Assembly (NCBI RefSeq): GCF_031143425.1
Contig: NC_090450.1
Coordinates: 217,383,442-217,447,441, forward strand
Length of the DNA: 64,000 nt
Source of the DNA: Pleurodeles waltl
Lineage: Eukaryota > Chordata > Amphibia > Caudata > Salamandridae
Direction: 5' to 3'
A model generated the notes under the pieces. The model was given only the letters and a program-made list of their open reading frames with translations. It did not search any database and had not been told where the DNA came from. A program made the translations under genes and the position numbers. Shown here piece by piece: positions 53,308-64,000 of this stretch (position 1 is the stretch's first letter; every line of letters starts with the position of its first letter).

Positions 53308-56254
53308 TGTAGGAGGCTGGCGTGGCTTATAGTGGGTACCTGATGGTACTTACACCTTGTGCCAGGTCCAGTTATCCCTTATGAGTAGATTAATAGTGTT
53401 CTAGTAGCTTAGGCTGATATAGGTAGCTATAGCAGAGCAGCTTAGGCTGAACTAGGAGACATGCAAAGTTCCTACTATACCACTTATATCATATAGCAAG
53501 AATCACAATACTCAGTGTTACTAAAAATTATTGTACTTTATTTTAGTGACAATGTGCCAAAAATATCTCAGAGGATATACTCCCTTAGGAGGTAAGTAAA
53601 ATACACAAAATATGCACACAAACCAAAATCAGGTAAGTAAACAGTTAGAAAAGTATTGCAAACACTGTAGAATACAATAGGATGCAATAGGCCTAGGGGC
53701 AACATAAACCATATTCTAAGAAGTGGAATGTGAACCACTTAGGGACCCCTGGCCTAGTGTAGTGTGTAGAGGCTCACTGGGAGTGTAAGAAAACACTAAG
53801 GTTGTCCGAGATACCCCACCCCAAGACCCTGAAACGTAGGAGTAAAGTGATACTACTTTCCCAGAAACAAACTAAACTTGTGATAGGAGATTCTGCAAAG
53901 ACCACAACAGACTGCAAAGCACTGAAGATGGATTCCTGGACTTGAGGACCTGTAAATGAAGGGGACCAAGTCCAAGAGTCACGAAAGTGCCCAGGGGGCA
54001 GGAGCCCACTAAAACTCAGATGAAGGTGCAAAATGGCTGCGTCCAGATGGAAGAAGCTGAAGATTCTGCAACAACGAAAGGTGCCAGGAACTTCTCCTTT
54101 GTGCAGAAGATGTCCCACAGAGAGCTGGAGGACGCAGAGCTGTTTCTTTGGAGAAAGAATGCAAACAAGCCTTGCTAGCTGCAAAGGTCGTGCTTGAAGA
54201 AAAAGGGTGCTGCCCGGTCCCAGGAAGGACCAGGAGGTCGCCACTTGGAAGAGGAGACAGATGGGGCCCTCAGCAATACAGAGATCCCACGTACAAGAAG
54301 GCAGCACCCACAGAAGTACTTGAACAGGGGTTCAAGAAACCTGAGCACGGTGGTCATTTCAACACTACAAAAGAGGGTCCCACGAAGCTGGTGGTCAACT
54401 CAGTGAGTTGAGCAATGCAGGACTGAGTGCTGGGGACATGGGCTATGCTGTGCACGAAGGATTCCTGGCAAAAGTGCACAGAAGCTCCAGCAGTTGCAGT
54501 TCATGCAGTACACAGGATTACTGCCTGGAGAGGGGAGGCAAGGACTTACCGCCTCCAAATTTGGACAGTTGGACCACCGGACAGTCTGGGTCTCTTGGGT
54601 CTACCACCTGTATTCCAAGGGCCACACTTGTCAGGAGGAGAGGGGCCAGAGTACCGGTGACGCAGAAGTTTGGTGCCTGCTGGAGCAGGGGGAAGATTCC
54701 GTAGACACACAGGAGATTTCTTCTTGGCTTCCAGTGCAGGGTGAAGGCATACAGCCCCCTGAGCATGCACAACCAGGAAACAGTCGAGAAAGCCGGCAGC
54801 ATTAGGGGCTACAATGTCGCCGGTAGTCTTATTGCTACTTTGTTGCAGTTTTGCAGGCATCCTGGAGCAGTCAGTGGTTGATCCTTGGCAGAAGTCAAAG
54901 AGGGAGATCCAAAGGAACTCTGGTGAATTCTTGCAAATCGTTGTCTGAGGAAACGCCCCAGGAGAGACCCTAAATAGCCCTCAGAGGAGGATTGACCACC
55001 TAGAGAGTTAAGCACCTATCAGGAGAGATCTCTGACATCACCTGCTGGCACTGGCCACTCAGAGGCCGCCATTGTGCCCTCACACCTCTGGATTCCAGAT
55101 GGCAGAGGTCTGGGACACACTGGAGGAGCTCTGGGCACCACCCCTGGAATGGTGATGGATAGGGGAGAGGTCCCTCCCCTTTCCTTTGTCCAGTTTCGCA
55201 CCAGAGCAGGGACTGGGGGTTCCCTGAACTGGTGTAGACTGGCTTCTGCAAGGAGGGCACCATCTGTGCCCTTTAAAGCATTTCCAGAGGCTGGGAGAGG
55301 CTTCTCCTCCCCAGCCCTTAACACCTATTTCCAAAGGGGGAGGGTGTAACACCCTCTCTCAGAGGAAATCCTTTGTTCTGCCTTCCTGGGACTGGGCTGC
55401 CCTGACCCCAGGAGGGCAGAACCCTGTCTGTGGGTTGGCAGCTGCAGTAGCTGCAGAGAAAATCCCAGAGAGCTGATTTGGCAGTACCCGGGGTCCATAG
55501 TGGAGCCCCGGGGATGCATGGGATTGGCAACCCAATACCAGATTTGGAATGGGGGGGACAATTCCATGATCTTAGACATGTTACATGGCCATATTCGGAG
55601 TTACCATTGGGAAGCTACATATAGGTATTGACCTATATGTAGTGCACATGTGTAATAATGTCCCTGCACTAACAAAGTCCTGGAAAAATGCCCTGAACTA
55701 TGTGGGAGCACCTTGGCTTGTGCCAGGGTGCCTTCACGCTTGATAACTTTACACCTAACCGTCACTAAGTGATGGTTAGACATATAGGTGACTTGTAAGT
55801 TACTTAAGTGCAGTGAAAAATGGCTGTGAAATAACGTGTGTGTTATTTCACTCAGGCTGCAGTGGCAGTCCTGTCTAAGTTTTGTCTGAGCTCCCTGTGG
55901 GTGGCAAAAGAAATGCTGCAGCCCATAGGGATCTCCTGAAACCCCAATACCTTGGGTACCTAGGTACCATATACTGGGGAATTATAAGGGTGTTCTAGTG
56001 TGCCAATTAGAATTGGTGAAAATGGTCACTAGCCTATAGTGACCATTTTAAAGGCAGAGAGAGCATAAGCACTGAGGTTCTGGTTAGTAGAGTCTCAGTG
56101 ACACAGTTAGTCACTACACAGGTACAACCATTCAGGCCACAAACTATGAACACTGGGGTCCTGGCTAGCAGGATCCCAGTGAGACAGGCAAAAACAAACT
56201 GACATGCAAGTAAACATGGGGGTAATATGTCAGGCAAGATGGTACTTTCCTACA
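53308..56254 (-). repeat. 3' LTR of the minus-strand Gypsy, 2947 bp
   Basis: Ends are TGTAGGAGG...TTTCCTACA (TGTAGGA/TCCTACA inverted). The adjacent C-run is the polypurine tract on minus, fixing the orientation. It has Gly/Pro-rich chance ORFs at 53774-55580 but no domain. A repeated ACTGGGGTCCTGGCTAGCAGGATCCCAGTGA word occurs near its right end. Confidence 0.85.
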
Positions 56255-56276
56255 CAACCCCTCCCCCCCCCCCAAA
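56255..56276 (-). promoter_or_regulatory. Polypurine tract of the minus-strand Gypsy
   Basis: On minus the interior ends TTTGGGGGGGGGG followed by GAGGGGTTG and then the LTR. A long G-rich run directly abutting the LTR is the expected plus-strand primer. Confidence 0.8.
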
Positions 56277-57682
56277 CGAGGGACAATAAAGCTTACCTTG
56301 CCCAGATGAGTCTTCATTGTCTAAGTGGAAAAATCTGGAGAGTCCATCTGCATTGGAGTGGGTACTCCCAGGTCTATGTTCCACTGTATAGTCCTTTCCC
56401 TGTAGGGAGATGGACCACCTCAACAATTTAGGGTTTTCACCTTTCATTTGTTTAAGCCATAACAGAGGTTATTGTTCTGTCTGAACAATAAAGTGAGTGC
56501 CAAGCAGGTACGGCCTCAACTTTTTCAGTGCCCAGGCCACAGCAAGGGCCTCCCTCTCTATGGCAGACCAACGCATTTCTCTAGGGGTCAGCCTCCTGCT
56601 GATAAAAGCAACAGGTTGATCCTGGCCCTCAGCGTTAAGCTGTGATAGAACTGTCTCTGTCCCTAATTCAGAAGCATCAGTCTGGACTATGAATGTCTTA
56701 GAGTAACAAGGGCTTTTTAGGACAGGTGCAGAGCACATGGCCTGTTTAAGCTCATCAAAAGCCTTTTGAATGCTAGCTGTCCACAATAACTTCTTAGGCA
56801 TTTTCTTGCTGGTGAGGTCATTAAGAGGGGCTGCAATGGAGCCATAATTCTTGATGAACCTCCTATAGTACCCTGTGAGGCCTAGAAAGGCTCTCACCTG
56901 GGTTTGAGTTGTATGGGGAGCCCATTCCATAATGGTGTGGATCTTCCCCTGCAGTGGTGCAATCTGTTCTCCACCTACCAGGTGTCCCAGATAAACCACT
57001 TCCCCTGCCCTATCTGGCACTTTGAAGCCTTGATAGTGAGGCCTGCATTTTGCAGGGCCTCCAAAACTTTCCATAGGTGGACCAGGTGATCATCCCAGGT
57101 GAAGCTAAAGACAGCTATATCATCTAGATATGTTGCACTAAAGGCTTCCAACCCTTGCAGGACTGTGATCACCAACCTCTGAAAAGTGGCAGGTGAATTT
57201 TCAAACCAAACGGCATAACAGTGAACTGGTAGTGCCCTACAATGGTGGAAAATATTGTTTTAGGTTTAGCATTTTCTGACAACTTAATCTGCCAATACCC
57301 TGCACTTAAGTCAAAAGTGCTTAGATACTTGGCAGAAGCCAGTGTATATATGAGCTCATCTGCCCTGGGCAGGGTGAGCATCAGTCTTGGTTACCTGATT
57401 GAGACCTCTATAGTCAACATAAAACCTCATTTCCTTTTTACCATCTTTACTGTGAGGTTTTGGGACAAGCACCACTTGGCTAGCCCATGGGCTTTCAGAA
57501 GGCTCAATCACTCCTAGAACCAACATTTTCTGAACCTCTTGTTTTATGCAATCCATGACCTGGTCAGGCTGCAAATAAATCTTACTTTTGACAGGCAAGC
57601 TGTCTCCAGGGTTGATTGTGTGCTCGCGCTAGGTAGTTGTACCTGGGATCAATGAGAAGAGGTCAGAGTATTGGCCTAGGAG
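56262..57682 (-). pseudogene. Gypsy RT-RNase H remnant, Gmr1-like order likely
   Basis: From high to low coordinates: YSDLFSLIPG, EHTINPGDSLPVKSKIY, VIEPSESPWASQVVLVPKP, RFYVDYRGLNQVT, LSTFDLSAGYWQIKL, FTVMPFGL, YLDDIAVF (57130-57107, catalytic YxDD), LGHLVGGEQIAPLQGKI, RAFLGLTGYYRRFI, then RNase H: FIVQTDASELGTETVLSQL, EREALAVAWALKKLRPYLLG, YTVEHRPGSTHSNADGLSRF. The ORF runs into the polypurine tract, so there is no room for a downstream integrase. That fits Gmr1-like elements, where integrase precedes RT. Several frameshifts and a stop near 56469 inactivate it. Confidence 0.85.
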
Positions 57683-57684
57683 TG

Positions 57685-57926
57685 TCAGTGACACAGTTAG
57701 GCACAACACAGGCATACATATTAGGCCACAAACTATGAGCACTGGGGTCCTGGCTAGCAGGATCCCAGTGAGTCAGGCAAAACCCACTGACATATAGGTT
57801 ATTATCGATGAGCACCGGGGTCTTGGCTATCAGGATCCCAGTGACACATTAAAAACACACTGACACACAGGCACAAACAGGCCAAAAGTGGGGGTAACCA
57901 TGCTAGACAGAGGCTACTGGTCTACA
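57685..57926 (-). repeat. Outer end of a second LTR copy
   Basis: GTCAGTGACACAGTTAG, GGCCACAAACTATGA(G/A)CACTGGGG and GGATCCCAGTGA match 56094-56254 and end CTGGTCTACA. One extra internal repeat of the CCTGGCTAGCAGGATCCC word is present. Its abrupt join to pol at about 57684 marks an internal deletion. Confidence 0.75.
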
Positions 57927-58059
57927 ATTGTATTGTTATTATATGGGATAAGTTATAGGAAAGGATGAGTATGTCTGCTGTCTCTGAGCTGGGGGCTTCG
58001 CTGGAGTGGGTGGGAGAGAAGGAACTTCCCTTATGGGGAGTTCACATTCATACTTAGTT

Positions 58060-59110
58060 TTGTGAGTGTGCACATATTTATATTTCTTTCATATGGAGCC
58101 TGCCTCTGCCCTTATACTGACACATTGCATGACTCCCATTTTGGCTGCACCACCACTGAAAGCTCTGTCCCAGATACTGTGCCCATATCATAATGTGCCC
58201 ACTTGGGCCATTGATGTGGAAGGTAAGAGTCCTGAACAATCCACAGAAGGCCAGCCAAATTCTTGCTTACGTAAACAGGCATGAAATTGAGATGGACTTA
58301 TAAAAGAAAAACACATCACATCCAGAATTCATAATAGATGGATTTATATACTATCAGAGACCTTCTACTCAACTTATGTGTGCAGTATCACCACTGTCAT
58401 TACAAGGAGCACTCCTTTTCAGCTTCACATGATCATTAGAGACACTGAACAGAGATGTCTTTTTTCACTAGGCAAGCTCATGGGGGAACTCACCACACTG
58501 GTTTATGTCTATGGACCCAACACTGACAGACCTGATTTCAACCTGATGGCACTTATCTGAGGAGGGGACTTCAATGTGTTTCTCGACCCTGTAGTTGACA
58601 GACCAGGCAGCGCTTGTCAGCTTCAATCTAAGGTTGCAGCACAGCTGACTGAGATAATTGAAGACTAAAATATCTGACATACCTTTTATCCTAAGATGCG
58701 TGAATGCACCTGCAATTCTACTGCACACATTGCTTGTTTGAGAATTGACTACAGGCTGGCCACCTGGGACACTGGCACTTATCCTACAATTGTTGAACTT
58801 TGGGCCAGGACCCTATCCAATCATGTCCCGGTCCTCCCAATAGTCACTTCTCTAGATGCACGGCTCAAATCATTTATTTGGAGGCTGGCACTCTGCAAGA
58901 TTTGATATTAACAATAACCTATGCACGGCCATGCAACACTACTTTACCACTAATAATAAACCAGTGAACTCTGCTGACATCGTGTTGGTGGCCTTCAAGG
59001 TGGTAACCAGATATGTCTGTGTCACCAACCATTCAAGGACATTGAAAGATATGCTCTGGTGTATTCTTAGATTAGAGGGTGAGCTGCATGACCTGGAAGG
59101 TTAGTATAGT
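58060..59110 (+). pseudogene. L1-type LINE ORF2 fragment (endonuclease to linker)
   Basis: TTLVYVYGPNTDRPDF then GGDFNVFLDPVVDRPG (58561-58608) is the L1 endonuclease block (IYAPNxDxxxF, GGDFN). LRIDYRLAT follows (SRIDY). 58850-59100 gives FIWRLALCKI and NSADIVLVAFKVVTRYVCV, the ivWeafKavxRG linker before the RT. Several stops and frame changes are needed. The RT is not recognisable. Confidence 0.75.
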
Positions 59111-60263
59111 TACACCTGGGACAAAAAACGGTGGCTGATATAAAAACAAACCTAAAGGAGTATAAGGAGGCTGTGATGAGGGTGATGTCAGATTTGATGG
59201 TAGGAAATCAAGGGCCAGAGCACACATAAAGGGAGACAAACACAGTAAAACACTCACCCACCTTCTCAGATCTTGCATGAGTACTGCTGTGGTTCAAATT
59301 AAATGAGATGATGGCAGGGTCTTCAAGGAGGTGGAAGCCACATCACAAGAATTTCTTTACTATTATGTGGATTTATATCCTTTGATATGTTGGTGGGAAT
59401 AATCCATTTAGTTTGTGTGGGGATGGGCGTTACTGGAGTATGACCTACCACACGGGGTCAAGTAGTATGGCTCATAACGTAGGAGTGAGAAAATATTAAA
59501 GGGACCCAAGGCCAGGACTTCGTGGTCTGAATCCAGCAGAACACTTGTATTGCCTCTCCGTTATTTCCAGTACCAGTGCTACACAGGTCCCAGGTGGGGG
59601 ACGCAACAAACTGGCGACAAGCACTCCATTACCCACAGAGTGCTCCTATGTTGACAGGGTGCCTGTCTGCCACCCTGAATGCCTGTAGACACGGTCTGTG
59701 TTGTGTGCTGCTCCTGGGCTGCCCATCTGAGAGTGTTGTCTGCTGCTCTCGGAATCAATGTGTAGTCAGTGGCAGAAGCAGCTGCTTGTACCTCCCGGCA
59801 GGCTGATTTAGTTTTTCTTCCTCTCAGACTACACCCTGCCTGAGCCAGCCGCAGCCTGACGAATGAGGCCCCGCCCATTACTCCAAGGTCTTTTCCTGGA
59901 GAATGGTCCACGTGGCCTGGTGATCGGGCTGGCTGGAGGCAGGATACGCTCCTCCTAACAAACTGAATGTAAGTCATCCCTGATACTTATTGTGGCAGTC
60001 CCTGCACAATAATGGTGGACTATACAAAAAAATGCCAACCCAAATAAAATGTTCAACAATAAGTAAAGAAAAGATCTACATGAAAATAAGATACATAAAA
60101 AGGGCAAATACCAATACTGATGTCTGGTAATATCAAGGCTAGGCGGTTAACTGAACCTACCTGTGCCTGTTACAACAGGACACCCTGCTTACTTGATGGC
60201 ATAAGTGATTACCCACCCTTACTTCCACAATCACCAGTGGTCCAATACATGAGCCACAGGCTT
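59111..60263. other. No gene recognised
   Basis: ORFs at 59576-59977 overlap on both strands and are compositional. 59111-59400 may be further decayed L1 sequence. Nothing else is supported. Confidence 0.5.
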
Positions 60264-60429
60264 GTCCACATACATACAAAGGTGTTAGTCCTCCTGTCTG
60301 GTGATCCAAGCTGGCACCAGTGGGAGCAGTGACTCCTCCACTACCTGTCCACATACATACAAAGGTGTTAGTCCTCCTGTCTGGTGATCCAAGCTGGCAC
60401 CAGTGGGAGCAGTGACTCCTCCACTACCT
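60264..60429. repeat. 83-bp direct duplication
   Basis: GTCCACATACATACAAAGG starts at 60264 and again at 60347. The copies run to CTCCACTACCTG with almost no differences, which suggests a recent slippage event. Confidence 0.93.
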
Positions 60430-60549
60430 GGCACAGAACTTTTTACCTTACCAGGAGAGTCTGGTGTTACCTCTCTGTCAAACTGAGGGAGAACATCCTA
60501 CTAGTGCCTGGATTGTCCATAAGTGACACGCTCACAATGGGGTGATCAA

Positions 60550-63500
60550 AGGAACTTTTAGGGGTGTGTACTGCGCATATGAAGGCAGTGTTACAGCAGC
60601 AGATAAAGACTGAACCAATCAATGTTGTGACATCAAAGGGGACAGACAAAAATAAGACTTGTGCCAAAGTGGCTTCAAACCCCAGAGCATGCTACACCTG
60701 CAAAGGACCCTATCCCCTTCAAGGGATATGCCCAGTGCAAGGAAAGCGGTGCTCCCACTGCAACAAACGAAATAATTTTGCAAAGGTATGCTCCTCATGG
60801 GCACCTCAAAAGACACAAAATCCAAGTTAGTTAACTGCGCAGACTGCGATAAGCCATGAGGATGAGGAAGACATGGCCGATGACGTGGACGGGGAAGGAG
60901 CGGTACACATTATTCATGCTATGCTGTCTGGAGGATACCCCTGTTGGCGCATCCCAAAAGGCATTATCATTCTTGAGGGCCACAAAATTCAGGTCATTAC
61001 GGACACAGGAGAATCCATAAACATCCTCGCGCAATCAGTACTGCAAATACTCCAGCTAAGACCAATCCTAGGCCCCACAGCCACCCAGGTATATGCTTTT
61101 TGATCTTCTGAGCTACTCCCACTGGCAGGGATGTTCACAGCATAAATATGCTGTGAGTTGCTGTCAGCAAGGGCCAATGTGTACGTAACCAAGATTGGAT
61201 CCAGAATGCTTCTCAGTTGTAGAATGGCAGTAAGACTCAATGTGGTTTTGTTTGCTTTTAGTGTACACTAAGGGAGTGTGGTTGGCCTGGTGACCGTATT
61301 TTCACAATTATTTGATGGCACTGGATGCTCAAAAGATGACTCAGATGACTCCACATCAATGAATCCATCCAGACGGTTGCTCTGAAACTTTGTTGTGTGG
61401 CATTCCATCTACACCCTAAAGTAGAGGAAGAGCTGAGAAGACTGGAGCAAGCAAATATCATCAAATGTGTAGAAGCCCAGATGCCCTAGGTAGCATAGAT
61501 TGTGGTCACTTATAATCCCAAACAACCTGGCGATGTCAGAACCTGCATTGACATGCACCTTTCTAACATAGCCATCCAGAGCAAACATCATCTGACACCC
61601 ACTATGGATTACATAGTCGCAGAAGTGAATGGGTTCTTCAAGATGGATCTCCTAGCAGGATACCACCAGCTGGTGTTGGCTCCTGAGTCAAGAGCCATTA
61701 CAGAATTTTCCACAGATGTTGGGCTACGACAATACAAGTTGCTCAGTTTTGGAGTATTCAGTGCCGCAGAAGTCTTTCAGGAAACCATCAGAAGGGAATT
61801 GGAGGCTAAATGGTGTCATCAGCGTCAGTGATTACATTTGAGTTCATGCAACAACAATAGAGGAGCACCTCAAATGACTGAGGGCAACCTTTAGAAGACT
61901 AAAGGAAAATGGGTTTGCCCTGCACTGTGAGAAATGCGATTTACTTCAGAAGGAGATTGCCTTCTTTGGATACTGATTTTCTGAGAATGGGTTCATGCCT
62001 GATCTCACCAAAGTCAGAGATATTCAATCTGCTCCTGCACCAACTACTGTCTCCGGCATCCGAAGTCTCTTGGGGATGGTCACCAACTGTGGCGCAGTTC
62101 ATCCAGAACTTGACCACTCTTATAGCTTCACTCCAAGAACTGACCAAAACAAATAGAACCTGAAAATGGGGACCCACGCAGAAGGAGGTTTTCCAAGCAA
62201 CAAAAAATGCTCTGTTTGCATATACCACCTTAGTGTACTTCGACCCTGGCAAGGAGTCAGAACTGTCAGTGGATGTCAGCCCCACTGGTCTGGGGGCTGT
62301 TCTGTCTCGGAAAAAAAAAGACTGTGTATGGGCCCCAGTACTGTATGCAAGTCAAGCCCTAACAGACACGGAGCAACGATACTCGCATATTGAAAATGAA
62401 GCCACTGTGGTCCATTGGGGTTTTTGCCACTTCCACCTTTATCTATGTGGCCAACCATACACAGTTCACACGGATCATAAACAACTCATACCCTTATTCA
62501 ACAGACTGTCATCCAAACCACTTCCAGGATCGAGAAATAGATCCTTCAGCTTCAAGAGTACAGTTTCTCACACCTGTTTTGATCCAGATCTCAGAATCCA
62601 GCTGCCTATCTATCCCGGCACGCATGAGCATTCACTGTCCCTGAGGCCACTGATGCTGAGAATGTGGATTAATACATGAAACTGGTGGTGGGATGGTCTA
62701 GCCCTTCACCCATCTCTCTGGCCGACATCACAAAGGCAACTGAGTCTGATGAGTGTCTCCAGTTAGCGATATCAGCAGCAACCTTGGGAACTGTCAGAAG
62801 CCAATGCACAAGGTGTCGTGCCACACAGAAGAGACCCATATGACTCTGTCATCGCTACATCATGTCAGGCAGGAGCTCACTGCCTCTCTGGAAGGATGCC
62901 TTCTGAGATGCCCTAGACTAGTAATTTACACCACTTTGCAGAAACAAGTTATACACCTGGCACACTCTGCTCACCAAGAAGTAGTAAAAATCAAGGATGG
63001 CCTTTGATGTAAATTATGGTTTCCCCGTTTGGATTGCCAAGTTGAACGCGCTGTGAGGCAATGTTCCAAGTCCCAGGAGGCTGGCCCTGCTGAGCCACCT
63101 GAACCGATTCTCCTCAAGTCCATTCCCTCCATTCCCATTGTACAATATGGTCGCTATATGCTAGTAATAGGAGACGACTTTTTGAAACATCTGGAAGTAA
63201 AGATTTTGAACTCCACAACTGCGGCTCAGACTCTACCTCAGTTGGAGAAGGTTATGACCATTCATGGACTGCTACAAGAACTCAGGCCTGACAGCGGTCC
63301 ACTGTTTTCAACCAGGGACTTTGCAGATTACTTAGCCTCCAGGGGAAGTCATCAACTTAAAATCACAACCCATTGGCCACAAGCAAATGGTGAGGCTGAA
63401 CACTTCATGAGAACACTAAATAAGGTTCTGAAGATTGCTGTGGCCAATGGTCAGATTAAGGAATGTGCTCTGTATGCTTTTCTCCATGGATATCGTCTCA

Positions 63501-63660
63501 CTCTATATGCAACCACCAAAGTGTCACCCAGCATTCTATGTATAAACCAGATGGTTGAGGATACCATTCCCCACATTGCGGAACCTACAGTGGTATGAGA
63601 ACAAGCAGCCAAGGCCTTGAACCAGCGTAGTGCCAGGAATGATCGCATCTCATGAAAGAG
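60550..63660 (+). pseudogene. Ty3/Gypsy (Mag-like) gag-pol remnant
   Basis: Domains in order: zinc-knuckle region CYTCKGPYP, KRCSHCNKRNNFAKVC (60687-60790); protease ITDTGESINIL with DTG at 61002-61010; RT blocks VTYNPKQPGDVRTCIDMHLS, FFKMDLLAGYHQLVLAPES, YKLLSFGVFSAAEVFQE (61500-61800), with the YxDD box unreadable; RNase H VDVSPTGLGAVLS, ATVVHWGFCHFHLYLCG, YTVHTDHKQLIPL (62230-62500); integrase zinc region VIHLAHSAHQEVVKIKDG (62940-63000) and core PDSGPLFSTRDFADYL, THWPQANGEAEHF (63285-63410). The CCHC spacing and NNFAKVC ending are typical of the Mag clade. Many stops and frameshifts. No LTR is found; the right end is cut near the element at 63677. Confidence 0.85.
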
Positions 63661-63676
63661 ACTTGTCCAGAGACAT

Positions 63677-64000
63677 GGGCCCATATTTATACTTTTTGAC
63701 GCAAAACTGCGCTAACGCAGTTTTGCGTAAAAAAAAATAGCGCCGGCTAACGCCATTCTGAAGCACCATGCGGGCGCCGTATTTATCGAATTACGTTAGC
63801 CGGCGTTAGCCGCCGGCGCCGTCTGGTGTGCGTTAAAAAAAACGACGTACACCAGGCAGCGCCGGCGTAGGGGGATATGGGTCTTGGGTGTCAAGAAACG
63901 GGGCAAGTCAGGTTGAGGCAATTTTTTCGCCTCAACCCGATTTGCGCCATTTTTTTTCACTCCCAACCCCCATAGAAATGACTCCTGTCTTAGCAAAGAC
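63677..64000. mobile_element. Left end of a foldback element, cut by the window edge
   Basis: GGGCCCATATTTATACTTT at 63677, then a hairpin: TTGACGCAAAACTGCG, loop CTAA, CGCAGTTTTGCGT. GC-rich words (GCCGGCGTTAGCCGCCGGCG near 63800) form more palindromes. ACTCCTGTCTTAGC near the end also occurs in the element at 1715-2572. Confidence 0.65.

Larger units (their letters stand above)
53308..57926 (-). mobile_element. Ty3/Gypsy retrotransposon, minus strand, internally deleted
   Basis: One full LTR (53308-56254) is followed on its right by a minus-strand pol remnant (to about 57682) and then by the outer end of a second LTR (57685-57926). On minus this reads: LTR end, deletion, RT, RNase H, polypurine tract, 3' LTR. 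Gag, protease and integrase are missing. I find no matching target duplication at 53303-53307 and 57927-57931. Confidence 0.8.

Noticed and set aside
53774..55580. Several ORFs of 60-177 codons in the Gypsy LTR
   Set aside because: Both strands and all frames are open by composition; no domain and LTRs are normally non-coding.
1..64000. Host protein-coding, tRNA or rRNA genes
   Set aside because: No ORF outside mobile elements shows a recognisable domain or exon structure, and I see no tRNA- or rRNA-like sequence by eye.

Overview
The window looks like transposon-dense intergenic DNA from a very large vertebrate genome, most likely a salamander and probably a newt such as Pleurodeles. This is inferred from composition: PIF/Harbinger DNA transposons with TIRs starting GGCCCTCATT, tyrosine-recombinase (DIRS) retrotransposons, Ty3/Gypsy elements with 2.3-2.9 kb LTRs, L2- and L1-type LINE fragments, and several foldback/MITE families nested in each other. 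I see no single-copy host gene, rRNA, tRNA or CRISPR. Every coding region I can support belongs to a mobile element, and only one long ORF is clearly intact.

Layout. 1-3400: end of a foldback element, a foldback MITE split by a Harbinger MITE, another foldback element, simple repeats and a ~108-bp tandem repeat. 3400-6720: decayed L2-like LINE pieces on both strands. 6700-11190: left-truncated Harbinger with Myb-like and transposase pseudogenes. 11791-20981: foldback element split by a very young LTR retrotransposon (12024-20676; LTRs 2341 bp each with about six mismatches; TSD CATGC). Its only gene is an intact 1244-residue Gag-like ORF with fourteen 37-residue repeats. 21185-50644: a minus-strand DIRS element (about 5.8 kb without insertions) carrying three insertions: a 15.1-kb Harbinger (23703-38832, TSD TGA), a second, plus-strand DIRS element (41764-46566), and an unclassified repeat (about 46745-50490). 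The 15.1-kb Harbinger is itself broken by a 5.7-kb Harbinger (27051-32728, TSD ATT) and a palindromic MITE (34300-34948). 50645-52225: the second copy of an old tandem duplication whose first copy received the LTR and DIRS insertions. 53308-57926: minus-strand Gypsy with a 2947-bp LTR and pol remnant. 58060-59110: L1 fragment. 60550-63660: decayed Mag-like Gypsy pol. 63677 to the end: start of another foldback element.

The most unusual system is the large Harbinger. Besides the expected Myb-like gene and DDE transposase it carries a third gene: a trihelix/Myb-like N-terminus with a long Ser/Thr/Pro-rich tail, encoded on the opposite strand inside the transposase's first intron, next to conserved minisatellites. 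The nested 5.7-kb element keeps this third gene but has lost the transposase core and joins the start of the first Myb gene to the third gene, as expected of a trans-mobilised derivative. The second notable system is the Gag-only LTR element, which appears recently mobile without its own polymerase.

Apparent order of events: foldback insertions and locus duplication; the minus-strand DIRS; the 15-kb Harbinger, second DIRS and unclassified repeat inside it; the nested Harbinger and palindromic MITE; and, most recently, the Gag-only LTR element.
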